Positions 15,437 through 23,891 of a stretch of DNA of 34,158 nucleotides are shown in pieces. The notes below the pieces were generated by a model. It was not told where the DNA came from. It searched no databases and saw only the letters and a list, made by a program, of their open reading frames with translations. This DNA comes from a bacterium (GTDB lineage Bacteria > UBP6 > JAFGXH01), in the NCBI GenBank assembly GCA_027064085.1, contig JAMOQH010000144.1:1-34158 (forward strand), in the 5' to 3' direction. Within the stretch, counting starts at the first letter, position 1. Each line of letters starts with the position of its first letter. Both the position numbers and the translations under genes were made by a program.

Positions 15437-15488
15437 ATATGTTTTGCTATACTACATAAAAAGAAACAGCTTGCTGGTTACTTTTTAA

Positions 15489-15528
15489 TAATTTAAATCC
15501 ACTTTGTAAAACAAAGTTAGTTAAATTA
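15489..15528. terminator. Bidirectional terminator between msrBA and the tonB-like gene
   Basis: A perfect ACTTTGT / ACAAAGT stem (15501-15507 and 15511-15517, 3-base loop) is flanked by an outer TAATTTA / TAAATTA pair (15489-15495 and 15522-15528). It lies between two converging stops. Confidence 0.7.
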
Positions 15529-15542
15529 TCATAAAAAACCTA

Positions 15543-16517
15543 CTATTTTAAATAAAAAACTCTTGGGGAAGATGGATTGTCAACATAAAATCCAAATTGA
15601 ATTGTAAAGTATTCTTTTCCTTTTAATAATCCTTTAGGGACTATGTTATAAGGTTGTCCTTTTTCAAATGCAGATATTGCTTCTTTATCTAGAAATGCTA
15701 ATCCACATGATTTTTGAATTTTTATTTTTTTTAAATATCCCTTTTTATCTATAGTAATCAATAATACTGTATATCTATCTTTTATTCCGTATAGCTTTCT
15801 GTATGGATCGTATTTTTGATATGCTGCTGCTGGATTCCAATTTTGAGATACTCTATTCTTTATTTTCATAAAATATCCTGTGTATTCGTAAGCAAGAGTG
15901 TTTAGAGAGGTGTAATCTCCCTCTTTTGTATCTTTTAGATAATCATTAGATGCTGAATTTAACATTTCAGAGAATTGTAAGTCAGAAAACTTAAGTTTTA
16001 CCTCTTTTTGAGGCTTTTTTACGATATTTTCTTTTAAATTAGCTTTAGACTTTTTATCTATCTTTGGTTTATGCTTGGCAATTTCTTTTTTTTGTGGTTC
16101 TTTTTGCTTTTGTAAATTTTTTATTTTTTTTATTTTTATTTTTTCTAGAATAATAGAGTCTTTTTTGTCTACTGTTTTCTTTATTATTTTGTTTTTCTTT
16201 TTGGCTTTTGTTTCTTTTTTAGTTTTATTGTTGTATTTTGCTAAAAATTTAGCCTTATTAGGTTCTTTTTCTATATCAGGTTTTGCAATGTCTACTATTT
16301 GTTTATTTTTTAAGTCTATTTCTTTTTTCTTTATCTTTTTAACTATCTTTTTTTTTCTTTTTAACTTTATTGAGAGTTTTCTATGTGGTTTTAGTTTTTT
16401 TTTAATGGTTTTTTGACTAGGTAAAAAGAAAAACAACAAAAAAGAGTGTAATAGAAGGCTGACAACTCCATATACAAGAAAGTTACTTTTAAATAATTTA
16501 TTTTTTCTTTTGGCCAT
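15543..16517 (-). CDS. TonB-family energy transducer
   Basis: 324 residues. Short basic N terminus, one membrane helix (~12-32, FLVYGVVSLLLHSFLLFFFL), a very long Lys-rich periplasmic spacer (~38-175), then a C-terminal TonB-type domain (~215-318: YFMKIKNRVSQNWNP ... DRYTVLLITIDKKGYLKKIKIQKSCGLAFLDKEAISAF). In TonB the spacer is Pro/Lys-rich; here it is nearly all Lys/Ile. The segment KFLAKYNNKTKKETKA resembles deltaproteobacterial TonB-like proteins. It would pass energy from an ExbB/ExbD pair, not present here, to an outer-membrane partner. The ATG overlaps the TPR lipoprotein gene by 20 bases, so they are coupled. Confidence 0.85.
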   Translation of the reverse strand: MAKRKNKLFKSNFLVYGVVSLLLHSFLLFFFLPSQKTIKKKLKPHRKLSIKLKRKKKIVKKIKKKEIDLKNKQIVDIAKPDIEKEPNKAKFLAKYNNKTKKETKAKKKNKIIKKTVDKKDSIILEKIKIKKIKNLQKQKEPQKKEIAKHKPKIDKKSKANLKENIVKKPQKEVKLKFSDLQFSEMLNSASNDYLKDTKEGDYTSLNTLAYEYTGYFMKIKNRVSQNWNPAAAYQKYDPYRKLYGIKDRYTVLLITIDKKGYLKKIKIQKSCGLAFLDKEAISAFEKGQPYNIVPKGLLKGKEYFTIQFGFYVDNPSSPRVFYLK

Positions 16518-17859
16518 TACTCTCTATTTCTGCTCTTACAAGTTTCCTTTTTGATTCTTCTTCATCTTTTTGTTTATAAAGTTCTTCATACGCTAATTGT
16601 TTTTTTCTCAATAAAAGCTTAATATCAGGGTTGCTTTCTTCGTCTATTAAGGTATCATAAAGATGAACCATTTCTTTATATGAATCTTTCTTATTTGGAT
16701 ATTTTTTAATAATTGTCTCAAGTAACTTTTTGGTATCAGCAGGCTTTTTACCTAATTGATAAAGGGTTACTAGCTCCATTTCTGTATCAAAGTTTGTTCC
16801 AAATTTTCTTTGTAGTTCTTTGTATTTTATTGAGCTTCTAATATTTTGAGATTGTTTGGCGAGTTTTGACAAATAAGCATATACGATTGGTGAGTATTTA
16901 TTTATTGTTATTGCTTTAAGAAAATAATCTTCAGCTTTAAAATATTGTTTTAAATTCCAATAGATAATTCCCATTTGTACATAGTTAAATGGCCTTTTTT
17001 TATCCATTTCCATTGCTCTAGTGAAGTAGGTAACTGCTTCGGATTTGTTATCTAGTAAATATGATGCGAGGCCTGCAAGAGTATACATCTCTGAATATTC
17101 AGGATATTCATTCATTCCTTCTTTTGCTACTTTTAATACTGTTTGTAAATGTTTACCTGTTTGGACTACTGCAAGCCATCTAGCATAAGCTGCTTTTAAT
17201 TCTTTGGGCATTGGCCTTAGTGAATCAAAAGTAAAACTCATAATATTAAGAGCTTTAATTAAGTTTTTTTCTTTATTAATTTTTTCAAATGAATTATTTA
17301 ATAATTTTTGTACTATTTTATATTTGCCTTGTTTCATTAGAATATATGCTTTCAACACTAAGTACTTTTCATTAAAATCTTTTTTTAGAGCTTTTTCTAT
17401 ATAATTTATTGATGTTTTATAGTTTTCTTTTTTTATTTCAATTACTGCAATATTATAGAAAAGTTCAGATATAGATTGATTGTATAATTCTTGATATTTT
17501 TCCGCTTCATAGAATTTTTTTAAAGCATCATCAAAGTAATAAATTCCTTTTGCTGTGAAGATTAAACCACTTAAGTAAGATTTTACAAATTTATTTTTTT
17601 CTTTTTTATTTAACTCCGTTAGTTCTTTTAAATTATTAGTGAGGTAGTAATATTTAACTAAATATTTATAATAATCCAATGTTTTAGCGTTTGGTTCTTG
17701 TTTAAGAATATATTTTGTTTCTTTAAATTTTTTATTATCTATACTTTCTTTTAGTTGTTTATTGTATAGTTTAGAGTTTTTATATACATGAATTTTATTT
17801 GAATTACACGAAAATGCTAGAAATATCAATGCTAGAATAATTAAAGTTTTTTTATACAT
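16498..17859 (-). CDS. TPR-repeat lipoprotein
   Basis: 453 residues. Signal peptide with lipobox A-F-S-C, acylated Cys18. The mature protein is built of helical repeats with TPR spacing. The clearest are SEMYTLAGLASYLLDNKSEAVTYFTRAMEMD and FNYVQMGIIYWNLKQYFKAEDYFLKAITIN (~255-325), with G/A-x-x-x-x-x-x-Y/F-x-A-x-x-x-F-x-x-A patterns. The C terminus is charged and probably coiled. It likely acts as a scaffold in the periplasm with the TonB-like protein whose gene overlaps its 3' end. Confidence 0.88.
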   Translation of the reverse strand: MYKKTLIILALIFLAFSCNSNKIHVYKNSKLYNKQLKESIDNKKFKETKYILKQEPNAKTLDYYKYLVKYYYLTNNLKELTELNKKEKNKFVKSYLSGLIFTAKGIYYFDDALKKFYEAEKYQELYNQSISELFYNIAVIEIKKENYKTSINYIEKALKKDFNEKYLVLKAYILMKQGKYKIVQKLLNNSFEKINKEKNLIKALNIMSFTFDSLRPMPKELKAAYARWLAVVQTGKHLQTVLKVAKEGMNEYPEYSEMYTLAGLASYLLDNKSEAVTYFTRAMEMDKKRPFNYVQMGIIYWNLKQYFKAEDYFLKAITINKYSPIVYAYLSKLAKQSQNIRSSIKYKELQRKFGTNFDTEMELVTLYQLGKKPADTKKLLETIIKKYPNKKDSYKEMVHLYDTLIDEESNPDIKLLLRKKQLAYEELYKQKDEEESKRKLVRAEIESNGQKKK

Positions 17860-17905
17860 ACTTACACCTATAAATAAAGAGTCGATTATATCAGTATTTC
17901 TTTAT

Positions 17906-18688
17906 TTAGTCCAATAATTTAAAAATAAGCTCTTTTAATTTTCGAGGAGCTTCAATTGGTATAGTATGTGAAACATTTTTAAACTGATAATATTCCCCAT
18001 TTAAAAATCTTGCAAGTTTTATCATACTTTCTCTCGATGTTAATTTATCATATTCTCCTCTTGCTATTATTACGGATTTAACATTTAAGGGTTTATCTAA
18101 AATAAAACAATTTTCTATTAATTCTCTAAATAATTTTGCCATATATTGTGGATTTGCACTTTCAATTGCTTGATATAGGTTTTCATGTATCTTTGATAAA
18201 TCCTTAACTGTAATTTTACTTCCCCATTTAGAAGCCCATCGACTTAGTTTAGGAGATAAATACTTTCTATTTGCTAGTGCATTACCAACTAATTTATCCA
18301 TTTTGCCAATAACTGAAATCCATTTAGGAAGTCCACAATAAGGAGTTCCGATTATCATTAACTTTTCTAGTTCTAAGTTGTATTCTTTTAAAAGTTTTAA
18401 TGTGATTAGGCCACCCATAGAGTGAGAAATAATACCATAAATATTCCATTTTTGTTCTTTTATTAATTCAAATAAGGTTTTGGTTAGTAAATCTAAAAGT
18501 TTTTGCTTTGTTTTAGGTGCATCACTTTTCCCATGGCCAAGTAAGTCAATTACAATAATTTGATACTTTTTAGATAAATCCTTAACTATTTTATCCCAAA
18601 CACAGGAAGAATGACTCCAACCATGAATTAGTAAAACAGTTTTTTCATTATTCGTTCCTAGAACCTTAAAATACATTTTGCTTTTCAT
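17906..18688 (-). CDS. Alpha/beta-hydrolase fold protein
   Basis: 260 residues from ATG at 18688, chosen because TAGGAG lies just upstream; a longer frame to 18766 has no ribosome site and would run through palindromic promoter DNA. Features of the family: HGWSHSSCVWD (oxyanion region H-G, ~27-37), LLGHGKSDAP, nucleophile Ser90 in SHSMGG, acid near GEYDKLTS, and His in VSHTIPIEAP. The substrate cannot be told; esterase, lipase-like or C-C hydrolase are all possible. It is cytoplasmic, with no signal peptide, and sits alone with its own promoter region. Confidence 0.9.
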   Translation of the reverse strand: MKSKMYFKVLGTNNEKTVLLIHGWSHSSCVWDKIVKDLSKKYQIIVIDLLGHGKSDAPKTKQKLLDLLTKTLFELIKEQKWNIYGIISHSMGGLITLKLLKEYNLELEKLMIIGTPYCGLPKWISVIGKMDKLVGNALANRKYLSPKLSRWASKWGSKITVKDLSKIHENLYQAIESANPQYMAKLFRELIENCFILDKPLNVKSVIIARGEYDKLTSRESMIKLARFLNGEYYQFKNVSHTIPIEAPRKLKELIFKLLD

Positions 18689-18708
18689 AAATTCTCCTAC
18701 CAATAATT

Positions 18709-18744
18709 GTGTATAATTATACACTGTATCTTTGAATAAGATAC
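18709..18744. promoter_or_regulatory. Two adjacent palindromes upstream of the hydrolase gene
   Basis: A perfect 16-bp palindrome GTGTATAATTATACAC (18709-18724) contains a TATAAT in both directions. One base later GTATCTT-5-AAGATAC forms a second inverted repeat (18726-18744). Both lie 20-56 bases upstream of the hydrolase ATG, where a repressor operator overlapping a promoter would be expected. Confidence 0.6.
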
Positions 18745-18931
18745 AAAAAATATGAAAATAATTCAAATTTTGTCATAGATATTTTATCTAAACAAGGATA
18801 ATTTTGTCATTGTTATTGTATTATTTATCTTAATTGCTTGATAATACTGTTCTTATTGTTATGATTGATTTTGGGAAAACTTATTGCAATAGAATAAATT
18901 GTATTATTTTAATTTATTTCTTGGAGGAAAT

Positions 18932-19561
18932 ATGAAAAAGTTCTTATTTTTGTTGTTAGTGTCTATGGTTGCAGTTTTTATTAGTTGTGGTGGAGATGAT
19001 GGTGATGTAAATCCTAGTTGTAATAACAAGTGTGATACAATTGGTGCAACACAATGTAGTGCAGATGGTAAAGGGTTTGATAAGTGTACTAAAGAAACTG
19101 ATACATGTAATATTTGGAAAACAACAGTGTGTACAGGAGGTGAAGCTTGTGTAAAAGTAGGCGATATTGCTGGATGTGGTACTGATGGTGGTGGAGATAA
19201 TAATGTGACTAATTGTACAAGTAGTTCAGATTGTGCAAGTAATACAAATGGTAAAACAGAATGTAGTACAGGTGTTTGCTCTGAGCCTGCTTCTACAGGT
19301 TGTACAAGCAATGATGATTGTTCAGGAGATACTCCTATTTGTGAAGCAGGAGCTTGTGTTGCGGATAGCAATACTGGATGCCTTAATCCTTGTGATGAAA
19401 ATGAAAGTGGAACAACACAATGTGATGGTGATACACTTCAAACATGTACTTTGAAATCTGATTTAAATTGTTACAATTGGGATAATACAACTGATTGTAC
19501 TTCAGAAGGTAAAGTATGTGATGATATGGGTGTACCTATGTGTATAACAGAAATAAAATAG
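18932..19561 (+). CDS. Cys-rich lipoprotein
   Basis: 209 residues from ATG 18932, with GGAGG at ideal spacing; the frame extends 33 bases upstream but without a ribosome site. Lipobox F-I-S-C, acylated Cys19, then an acidic Gly/Asp spacer. The mature protein has many Cys in repeats such as C-x5-C-x9-C...GVC (CTSSSDCASNTNGKTECSTGVC and CTSNDDCSGDTPICEAGACV) and two outer segments sharing C-x3-C...T-x-C...C-x-W/NW. This is a secreted Cys-rich pattern common in Myxococcota-like surface lipoproteins. The S-x-x-C-A-N-T-N-G-K pattern recurs in the giant lipoprotein at 26044, so the two probably share ancestry. Ligand unknown. Confidence 0.85.
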   Translation: MKKFLFLLLVSMVAVFISCGGDDGDVNPSCNNKCDTIGATQCSADGKGFDKCTKETDTCNIWKTTVCTGGEACVKVGDIAGCGTDGGGDNNVTNCTSSSDCASNTNGKTECSTGVCSEPASTGCTSNDDCSGDTPICEAGACVADSNTGCLNPCDENESGTTQCDGDTLQTCTLKSDLNCYNWDNTTDCTSEGKVCDDMGVPMCITEIK

Positions 19562-19643
19562 TAATCATACTCAAATATTATCAAATAAAAAATAATCCTT
19601 ATTAAAATATTCTAATGAAACAAGTAAATTCTTAACTTATATG

Positions 19644-19671
19644 TTGACTTATGGAAAAAGATATGTATATT
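19644..19671 (+). promoter_or_regulatory. Promoter of the suf operon
   Basis: TTGACT at 19644-19649 and TATATT at 19666-19671 are separated by 16 bases. The predicted start of transcription (~19678) falls on the palindrome that follows. Confidence 0.6.
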
Positions 19672-19677
19672 AAAGTT

Positions 19678-19702
19678 AAATAAGGAATTTTTTACCTTAT
19701 TT
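19678..19702. promoter_or_regulatory. Candidate Rrf2 operator (palindrome) before the suf operon
   Basis: AAATAAGG (19678-19685) and CCTTATTT (19695-19702) form a perfect 8-bp inverted repeat with a 9-base A/T spacer. It overlaps the predicted +1 and ends 11 bases before the regulator's ATG. That is where an Rrf2 protein would repress its own operon. It could also fold as an mRNA hairpin near the ribosome site. Confidence 0.6.
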
Positions 19703-19713
19703 GTAGAGGGTTT

Positions 19714-20121
19714 ATGATTAGAATTGATAAAAAACTTGAACACGCATTGATTGTATTAAGTCATTTAGCTTTATCTAATCAGAAGAAATTATATACAGCA
19801 AAGGAATTATCTGCTATTTACAACATTGCATTTGACTCTGTTTCTAGAGTTATGCAAAGAATGGCTAGCAAAGGTTTTTTGGTGTCTATTCAAGGTCCAA
19901 GTGGGGGTTATAAACTTTCTAGTGATATAGGAAATAAAACATTATTAGAATTATTAAATGCAATTACCAAGAAAACTATAAATATTGCGAAGTGCATTAA
20001 TGGAGATTGTGATAAAAGAGATATTTGTAATATTTTAGATCCTGTGGAGTACTTAAATAATAAATTAACAGAGTTTTATAATTCAATAAAATTAAGCGAA
20101 TTGCTATATTTAAAGGTATGA
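19714..20121 (+). CDS. Rrf2-family Fe-S-sensing regulator of the suf operon
   Basis: 135 residues. Winged helix-turn-helix of the Rrf2 family: [30 protein letters not shown] (~29-58) and GPSGGYKLS. Three Cys at 94, 99 and 105 (C-x4-C-x5-C) match the cluster-binding spacing of IscR (C-x5-C-x5-C) apart from one missing residue. It is therefore likely to sense Fe-S status and control the genes behind it. SufB starts two bases after its stop. IscR, SufR-like and NsrR relatives share this layout, so the exact type is open. Confidence 0.93.
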   Translation: MIRIDKKLEHALIVLSHLALSNQKKLYTAKELSAIYNIAFDSVSRVMQRMASKGFLVSIQGPSGGYKLSSDIGNKTLLELLNAITKKTINIAKCINGDCDKRDICNILDPVEYLNNKLTEFYNSIKLSELLYLKV

Positions 20122-20122
20122 T

Positions 20123-21568
20123 ATGACAGAAAATAAACAAGGTAAAGAGTTTTTAGCAGAAGAATATAAATATGGTTTCGTAACAGATATCGATACTGAT
20201 GAGTTGCCAAAGGGGCTTAATGAAGACATAATCAGGATTATTTCTAAAAAGAAAAATGAACCAGATTGGATGCTTGAATTTAGGTTAAAGTCTTATAGAC
20301 AATGGATAAAGATGAAGGAGCCCCATTGGGCTGATTTTGATTATCCTAAAATAAATTATCAGGATATTATCTATTATTCTGCTCCCAAACAACAGACTAA
20401 CAATAAAGAATCACTTGATGAAGTTGACCCAGAATTACTTGCAACATTTGAGAAGCTTGGTATCCCTCTTGAAGAGCAGAAAAGGCTTACAAATGTGGCT
20501 GTAGATGCTGTTTTTGATTCTGTTTCTGTAAAGACAACACATCAGGATATTTTGTCTGAAAAAGGAATAATCTTTTGTTCTATTTCTGAAGCAATACAAG
20601 AATATCCTGAATTAGTAAAGAAATATTTATCTTCTGTTGTTCCTAGTAGCGATAATTTTTTTACTGCATTAAATGGAGCTGTTTTTACTGATGGATCATT
20701 TGTTTACATCCCTAAAGGGGTAAAATCACCTATGGATTTATCAACTTACTTTAGGATTAATGCTGCAAATACTGGGCAATTTGAAAGAACATTGATAATT
20801 GCTGATGAAGGAGCTTATGTAAGTTATTTAGAAGGATGTACAGCACCTCAAAGAGATGAAAACCAACTTCATGCTGCAATCGTTGAAATTATTGCAGAAA
20901 AGGATGCTGAAGTTAAGTATTCAACTGTACAAAATTGGTATGCAGGTGATGAAAATGGTGTAGGTGGAATATATAATTTTGTTACTAAGAGAGGGCTTTG
21001 TAAGGGAGATAATTCAAAAATATCATGGACACAAGTAGAAGCTGGAAGTGCATTAACTTGGAAATATCCTTCTGTGATTTTAAAAGGAGATTATTCTGTT
21101 GGTGAATTTTATTCAGTAGCTTTGACAAATAATCACATGAAAGCAGATACTGGCACAAAAATGATTCATGTTGGTAAAAATACAAAAAGTAAAATAATTT
21201 CAAAAGGTATTTCAGCAGAGCAGTCAACAAATACTTACAGAGGGCTTGTTAAGGTTATGAAAAGTGCTGAAAATGCAAGAAATTATTCACAATGTGATTC
21301 AATGCTTGTTGGTGATGAGTGTTACGCAAATACATTTCCCACCGTTGAAGTAAAAAATAAAACTGCAACTATAGAACATGAAGCAACTACTTCAAAAATT
21401 AATGCAGAACAGATTTTTTATCTTCAATCAAGAGGGATAGGAATGGAAGAGGCTATTTCATTGATAATAAATGGTTTTGCAAAAGAGGTTTTTAATGAAT
21501 TACCATTGGAGTTTTCAGAAGAAGCCGTTAGGTTGTTAGAGATGAAATTAGAGAATAGTGTGGGATAA
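20123..21568 (+). CDS. sufB: Fe-S cluster assembly scaffold SufB
   Basis: 481 residues, the usual SufB length. SufB is the scaffold subunit of the cytoplasmic SufBC2D complex. Characteristic stretches are [42 protein letters not shown], the conserved [23 protein letters not shown], and the C-terminal [20 protein letters not shown]. It is preceded by the regulator with a two-base gap and followed by a repeat array before sufC, so the operon is interrupted only by non-coding repeats. Confidence 0.98.
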   Translation: MTENKQGKEFLAEEYKYGFVTDIDTDELPKGLNEDIIRIISKKKNEPDWMLEFRLKSYRQWIKMKEPHWADFDYPKINYQDIIYYSAPKQQTNNKESLDEVDPELLATFEKLGIPLEEQKRLTNVAVDAVFDSVSVKTTHQDILSEKGIIFCSISEAIQEYPELVKKYLSSVVPSSDNFFTALNGAVFTDGSFVYIPKGVKSPMDLSTYFRINAANTGQFERTLIIADEGAYVSYLEGCTAPQRDENQLHAAIVEIIAEKDAEVKYSTVQNWYAGDENGVGGIYNFVTKRGLCKGDNSKISWTQVEAGSALTWKYPSVILKGDYSVGEFYSVALTNNHMKADTGTKMIHVGKNTKSKIISKGISAEQSTNTYRGLVKVMKSAENARNYSQCDSMLVGDECYANTFPTVEVKNKTATIEHEATTSKINAEQIFYLQSRGIGMEEAISLIINGFAKEVFNELPLEFSEEAVRLLEMKLENSVG

Positions 21569-21572
21569 TAAT

Positions 21573-21836
21573 GTAGAGACGAGGCATGTAGAGACAAGGC
21601 AATGCCTTGTCTGTTGATGCAGTGAAAAGATATGGAATTTATCTTTTGATATGATGTTGGAATTGAGACGAGGCATTGCCTCGTCTGTTGATATAATGAA
21701 AGATGGGTGTTTTTCATCTTTTGATATAATGTTGGAACCGAGACGAGGCGGTGCCTCGTCTGTTGATATAATGAAAGATGGGTGTTTTTCATCTTTTGAT
21801 ATAATGTTGGAACCGAGACGAGGCATTGCCTCGTCT
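21573..21836. repeat. 75-bp tandem palindromic array between sufB and sufC
   Basis: A 21-bp palindrome of the form AGACRAGGC-NN-TGCCTYGTCT occurs at 21592-21612, 21666-21686, 21741-21761 and 21816-21836, at 74, 75 and 75-base spacing; a partial copy is at 21573-21587. The central bases vary (AA, AT, GG, AT) while the arms stay paired. Each intervening stretch has a second hairpin, AAAGATG...CATCTTT, flanked by TGATATAATG. The 75-base unit equals 25 codons, so a frame stays open through it into sufC. Confidence 0.92.
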
Positions 21837-21851
21837 GTACGAGGAGAGGGA

Positions 21852-22613
21852 ATGTTAGAAATAAAAGATTTATATGTTGATGTTGAAGGCCATGAAATAT
21901 TAAAAGGGATTAATTTAAATATAAAAAGAGGTGAAGTTCATGCAATAATGGGGCCTAATGGGGCTGGAAAGTCGACTTTGTCAAAAGTTATTGCCGGAGA
22001 TCCTTCTTATGATATTAAAAGTGGTGAAATATTATATAATATTAATTTTAAAAATAAAAATTTATTAGAAATGGAACCTGATATTAGGGCTAAAGAAGGT
22101 ATTTTTTTAGGATTTCAGTATCCTGTTGAAATACCAGGGGTTAATAATGCTGAATTTTTAAGGCTTGCTTTTAATGAAGTATGTAAATATCAAAATGTTG
22201 AAGAATTATCAAAAGAAGATTTTTTAGAATTATTAAAATCTAAAATGAATTTACTAGGCATAAAGGGGAAATTTATTGATAGAGAGTTAAATGTTGATTT
22301 TTCTGGTGGAGAAAAAAAGAGAAATGAAATACTTCAAATGGCTGTATTAAATCCTAAGATAGCTCTTTTAGATGAAACAGACAGTGGACTTGATGTTGAT
22401 GCTTTAAGAATTGTAGGAGAAGGAATAACAAAGTTGAAAAATAGGGAAATGTCTATTTTATTAGTTACTCATTATCAAAGATTACTCGATTATATAGTTC
22501 CTGATTTTGTTCATGTTTTATATAATGGAAAGATAGTTAAAAGTGGTACAAGAGAGCTTGCAAAAGAGATTGAAGCCAAAGGTTTTGATTGGATAATTGA
22601 AGAGGTTAAATAA
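21852..22613 (+). CDS. sufC: Fe-S assembly ATPase SufC
   Basis: 253 residues from ATG 21852, with GGAGAGGG just upstream. An in-frame extension back to 21651 is only the repeat array (25-residue units), and SufC proteins begin M-L-x-I-x-D-L. ABC-type ATPase: Walker A GPNGAGKST, Q-loop in LGFQYPVEIPG, signature FSGGEKKRNEI, Walker B IALLDETDSGLD, and the H-loop in LLVTHYQR. It powers the SufBC2D complex. The stop overlaps the sufD ATG by one base. Confidence 0.97.
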   Translation: MLEIKDLYVDVEGHEILKGINLNIKRGEVHAIMGPNGAGKSTLSKVIAGDPSYDIKSGEILYNINFKNKNLLEMEPDIRAKEGIFLGFQYPVEIPGVNNAEFLRLAFNEVCKYQNVEELSKEDFLELLKSKMNLLGIKGKFIDRELNVDFSGGEKKRNEILQMAVLNPKIALLDETDSGLDVDALRIVGEGITKLKNREMSILLVTHYQRLLDYIVPDFVHVLYNGKIVKSGTRELAKEIEAKGFDWIIEEVK

Positions 22614-23890
22614 TGAGACCAGAATTTTTCTTTTCTAATTATTTTAGAAATATAAAATCAGATGAATTTCAAGCTTATAGAAATAAAGCATTAAAGGAAA
22701 TTACAGGATATGAGTGGCCAAAATTTAAAAAAAGTGAATTTTGGAAATATACAGATCCAAGTGTTTTTTTTGAGGGGATTGATTCTGCACCCCTTCCAAT
22801 AGGGGAATCATCCTTTTTGAATACTATTGATATAGATAAATATTTAGTTGAAGATGCTGTTAACATTTTAGATACAGAAGATGGCCTTTTAATTAGAGAT
22901 GTGTTGCCACAAGGTATTACAATTGAAAACATAAATGCATTAGATGCCAGTAGTCTTACTACTACGAATATAGAATTAAAGCATCATATTGGTGGAAATG
23001 GAAAACAAGAAAAAAGAAATTTCTTATTATTGAATAAATCATATTTAAATAGTGGATTTAATTTAAAAATTGAAGACAATAAAAATATAGATATTCCTAT
23101 TCAGATTATTTATACTAAGGGAAATAGCCATGTTTTTAGGAAAAATATTATTGAAATAGGTAAGTTTTCTAAAGCAACAGTAATAGAAACATATATTTCT
23201 GAAAATAAAAATAATTTGTTTTTTAATATTGATACCCAAATCAATGTAGCAGAAAGTGCTAATTTAAGTCATTACAAATTGGAGTTATCTAATTCTCATG
23301 ATAGAATATTTAATAATGTAAATGTAAATATAAATAAAGATGCGTTTTACAACAACTTTTATTTTACAAATGGAGGAAATACAATAAAAAATAATATAGA
23401 GTCAAATTTACTAGAAGAAGGGGCAGAAACTTCGCTAAATGGTTTATATCTCTTGAAAAATAAAAACCAAGTTGATAATACTACTATAATAAATCATATC
23501 AAACCTAATACGAAAAGTAGGCAATTATATAAAGGTTTATTAAATGATGAAAGTAAAGCTGTTTTTGATGGATTAGTTGAAATTTTTAAAAATGCAAAAT
23601 TGAGTGATAGTAATCAGTTAAATCAAAATATGCTTTTAAGTAAAACTGCTACTATTAACTCTATGCCTCAACTTGTTATAGGTAATGATGATGTAAAATG
23701 TTCTCATGGCTCAACTAGCGGACAAATGGATAAAAATCAGCTTTTTTATCTGCAATCAAGAGGAATGTCTAAAGAAGAGGGTAGTAAGCTATTAAGTAGG
23801 GCATTTATTAATGAAATTTTACTCAAACTAGAAGATGAGAATACAAGAAGTTTTTTAATAAATTTTATAAATGAATCTTTTTGGAGTTAA
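22613..23890 (+). CDS. sufD: Fe-S cluster assembly protein SufD
   Basis: 425 residues, normal for SufD, the SufB paralogue that completes SufBC2D. Conserved C-terminal features: KPNTKSRQLYKGLLNDESKAVFDG, and CSHGSTSGQMDKNQLFYLQSRGMSKEEG, whose His and Cys are typical of SufD. The N-terminal region (ALKEITGYEWPKFKKSEFWKYTD) is the usual SufD helical part. The start overlaps the sufC stop. Confidence 0.96.
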   Translation: MRPEFFFSNYFRNIKSDEFQAYRNKALKEITGYEWPKFKKSEFWKYTDPSVFFEGIDSAPLPIGESSFLNTIDIDKYLVEDAVNILDTEDGLLIRDVLPQGITIENINALDASSLTTTNIELKHHIGGNGKQEKRNFLLLNKSYLNSGFNLKIEDNKNIDIPIQIIYTKGNSHVFRKNIIEIGKFSKATVIETYISENKNNLFFNIDTQINVAESANLSHYKLELSNSHDRIFNNVNVNINKDAFYNNFYFTNGGNTIKNNIESNLLEEGAETSLNGLYLLKNKNQVDNTTIINHIKPNTKSRQLYKGLLNDESKAVFDGLVEIFKNAKLSDSNQLNQNMLLSKTATINSMPQLVIGNDDVKCSHGSTSGQMDKNQLFYLQSRGMSKEEGSKLLSRAFINEILLKLEDENTRSFLINFINESFWS

Positions 23891-23891
23891 T

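Noticed and set aside
18904-19371. Minus-strand ORF opposite the Cys-rich lipoprotein
   Set aside because: Shadow of a gene with a clear signal peptide, lipobox and ribosome site on the plus strand.
21573-21836. CRISPR array
   Set aside because: The units are nearly identical over their full length, with no variable spacers and no cas genes; it is a tandem repeat.
21651-21851. 67-residue N-terminal extension of SufC
   Set aside because: It is only the translation of the 75-bp palindromic array; the ATG at 21852 has a strong ribosome site and matches the normal SufC N terminus.
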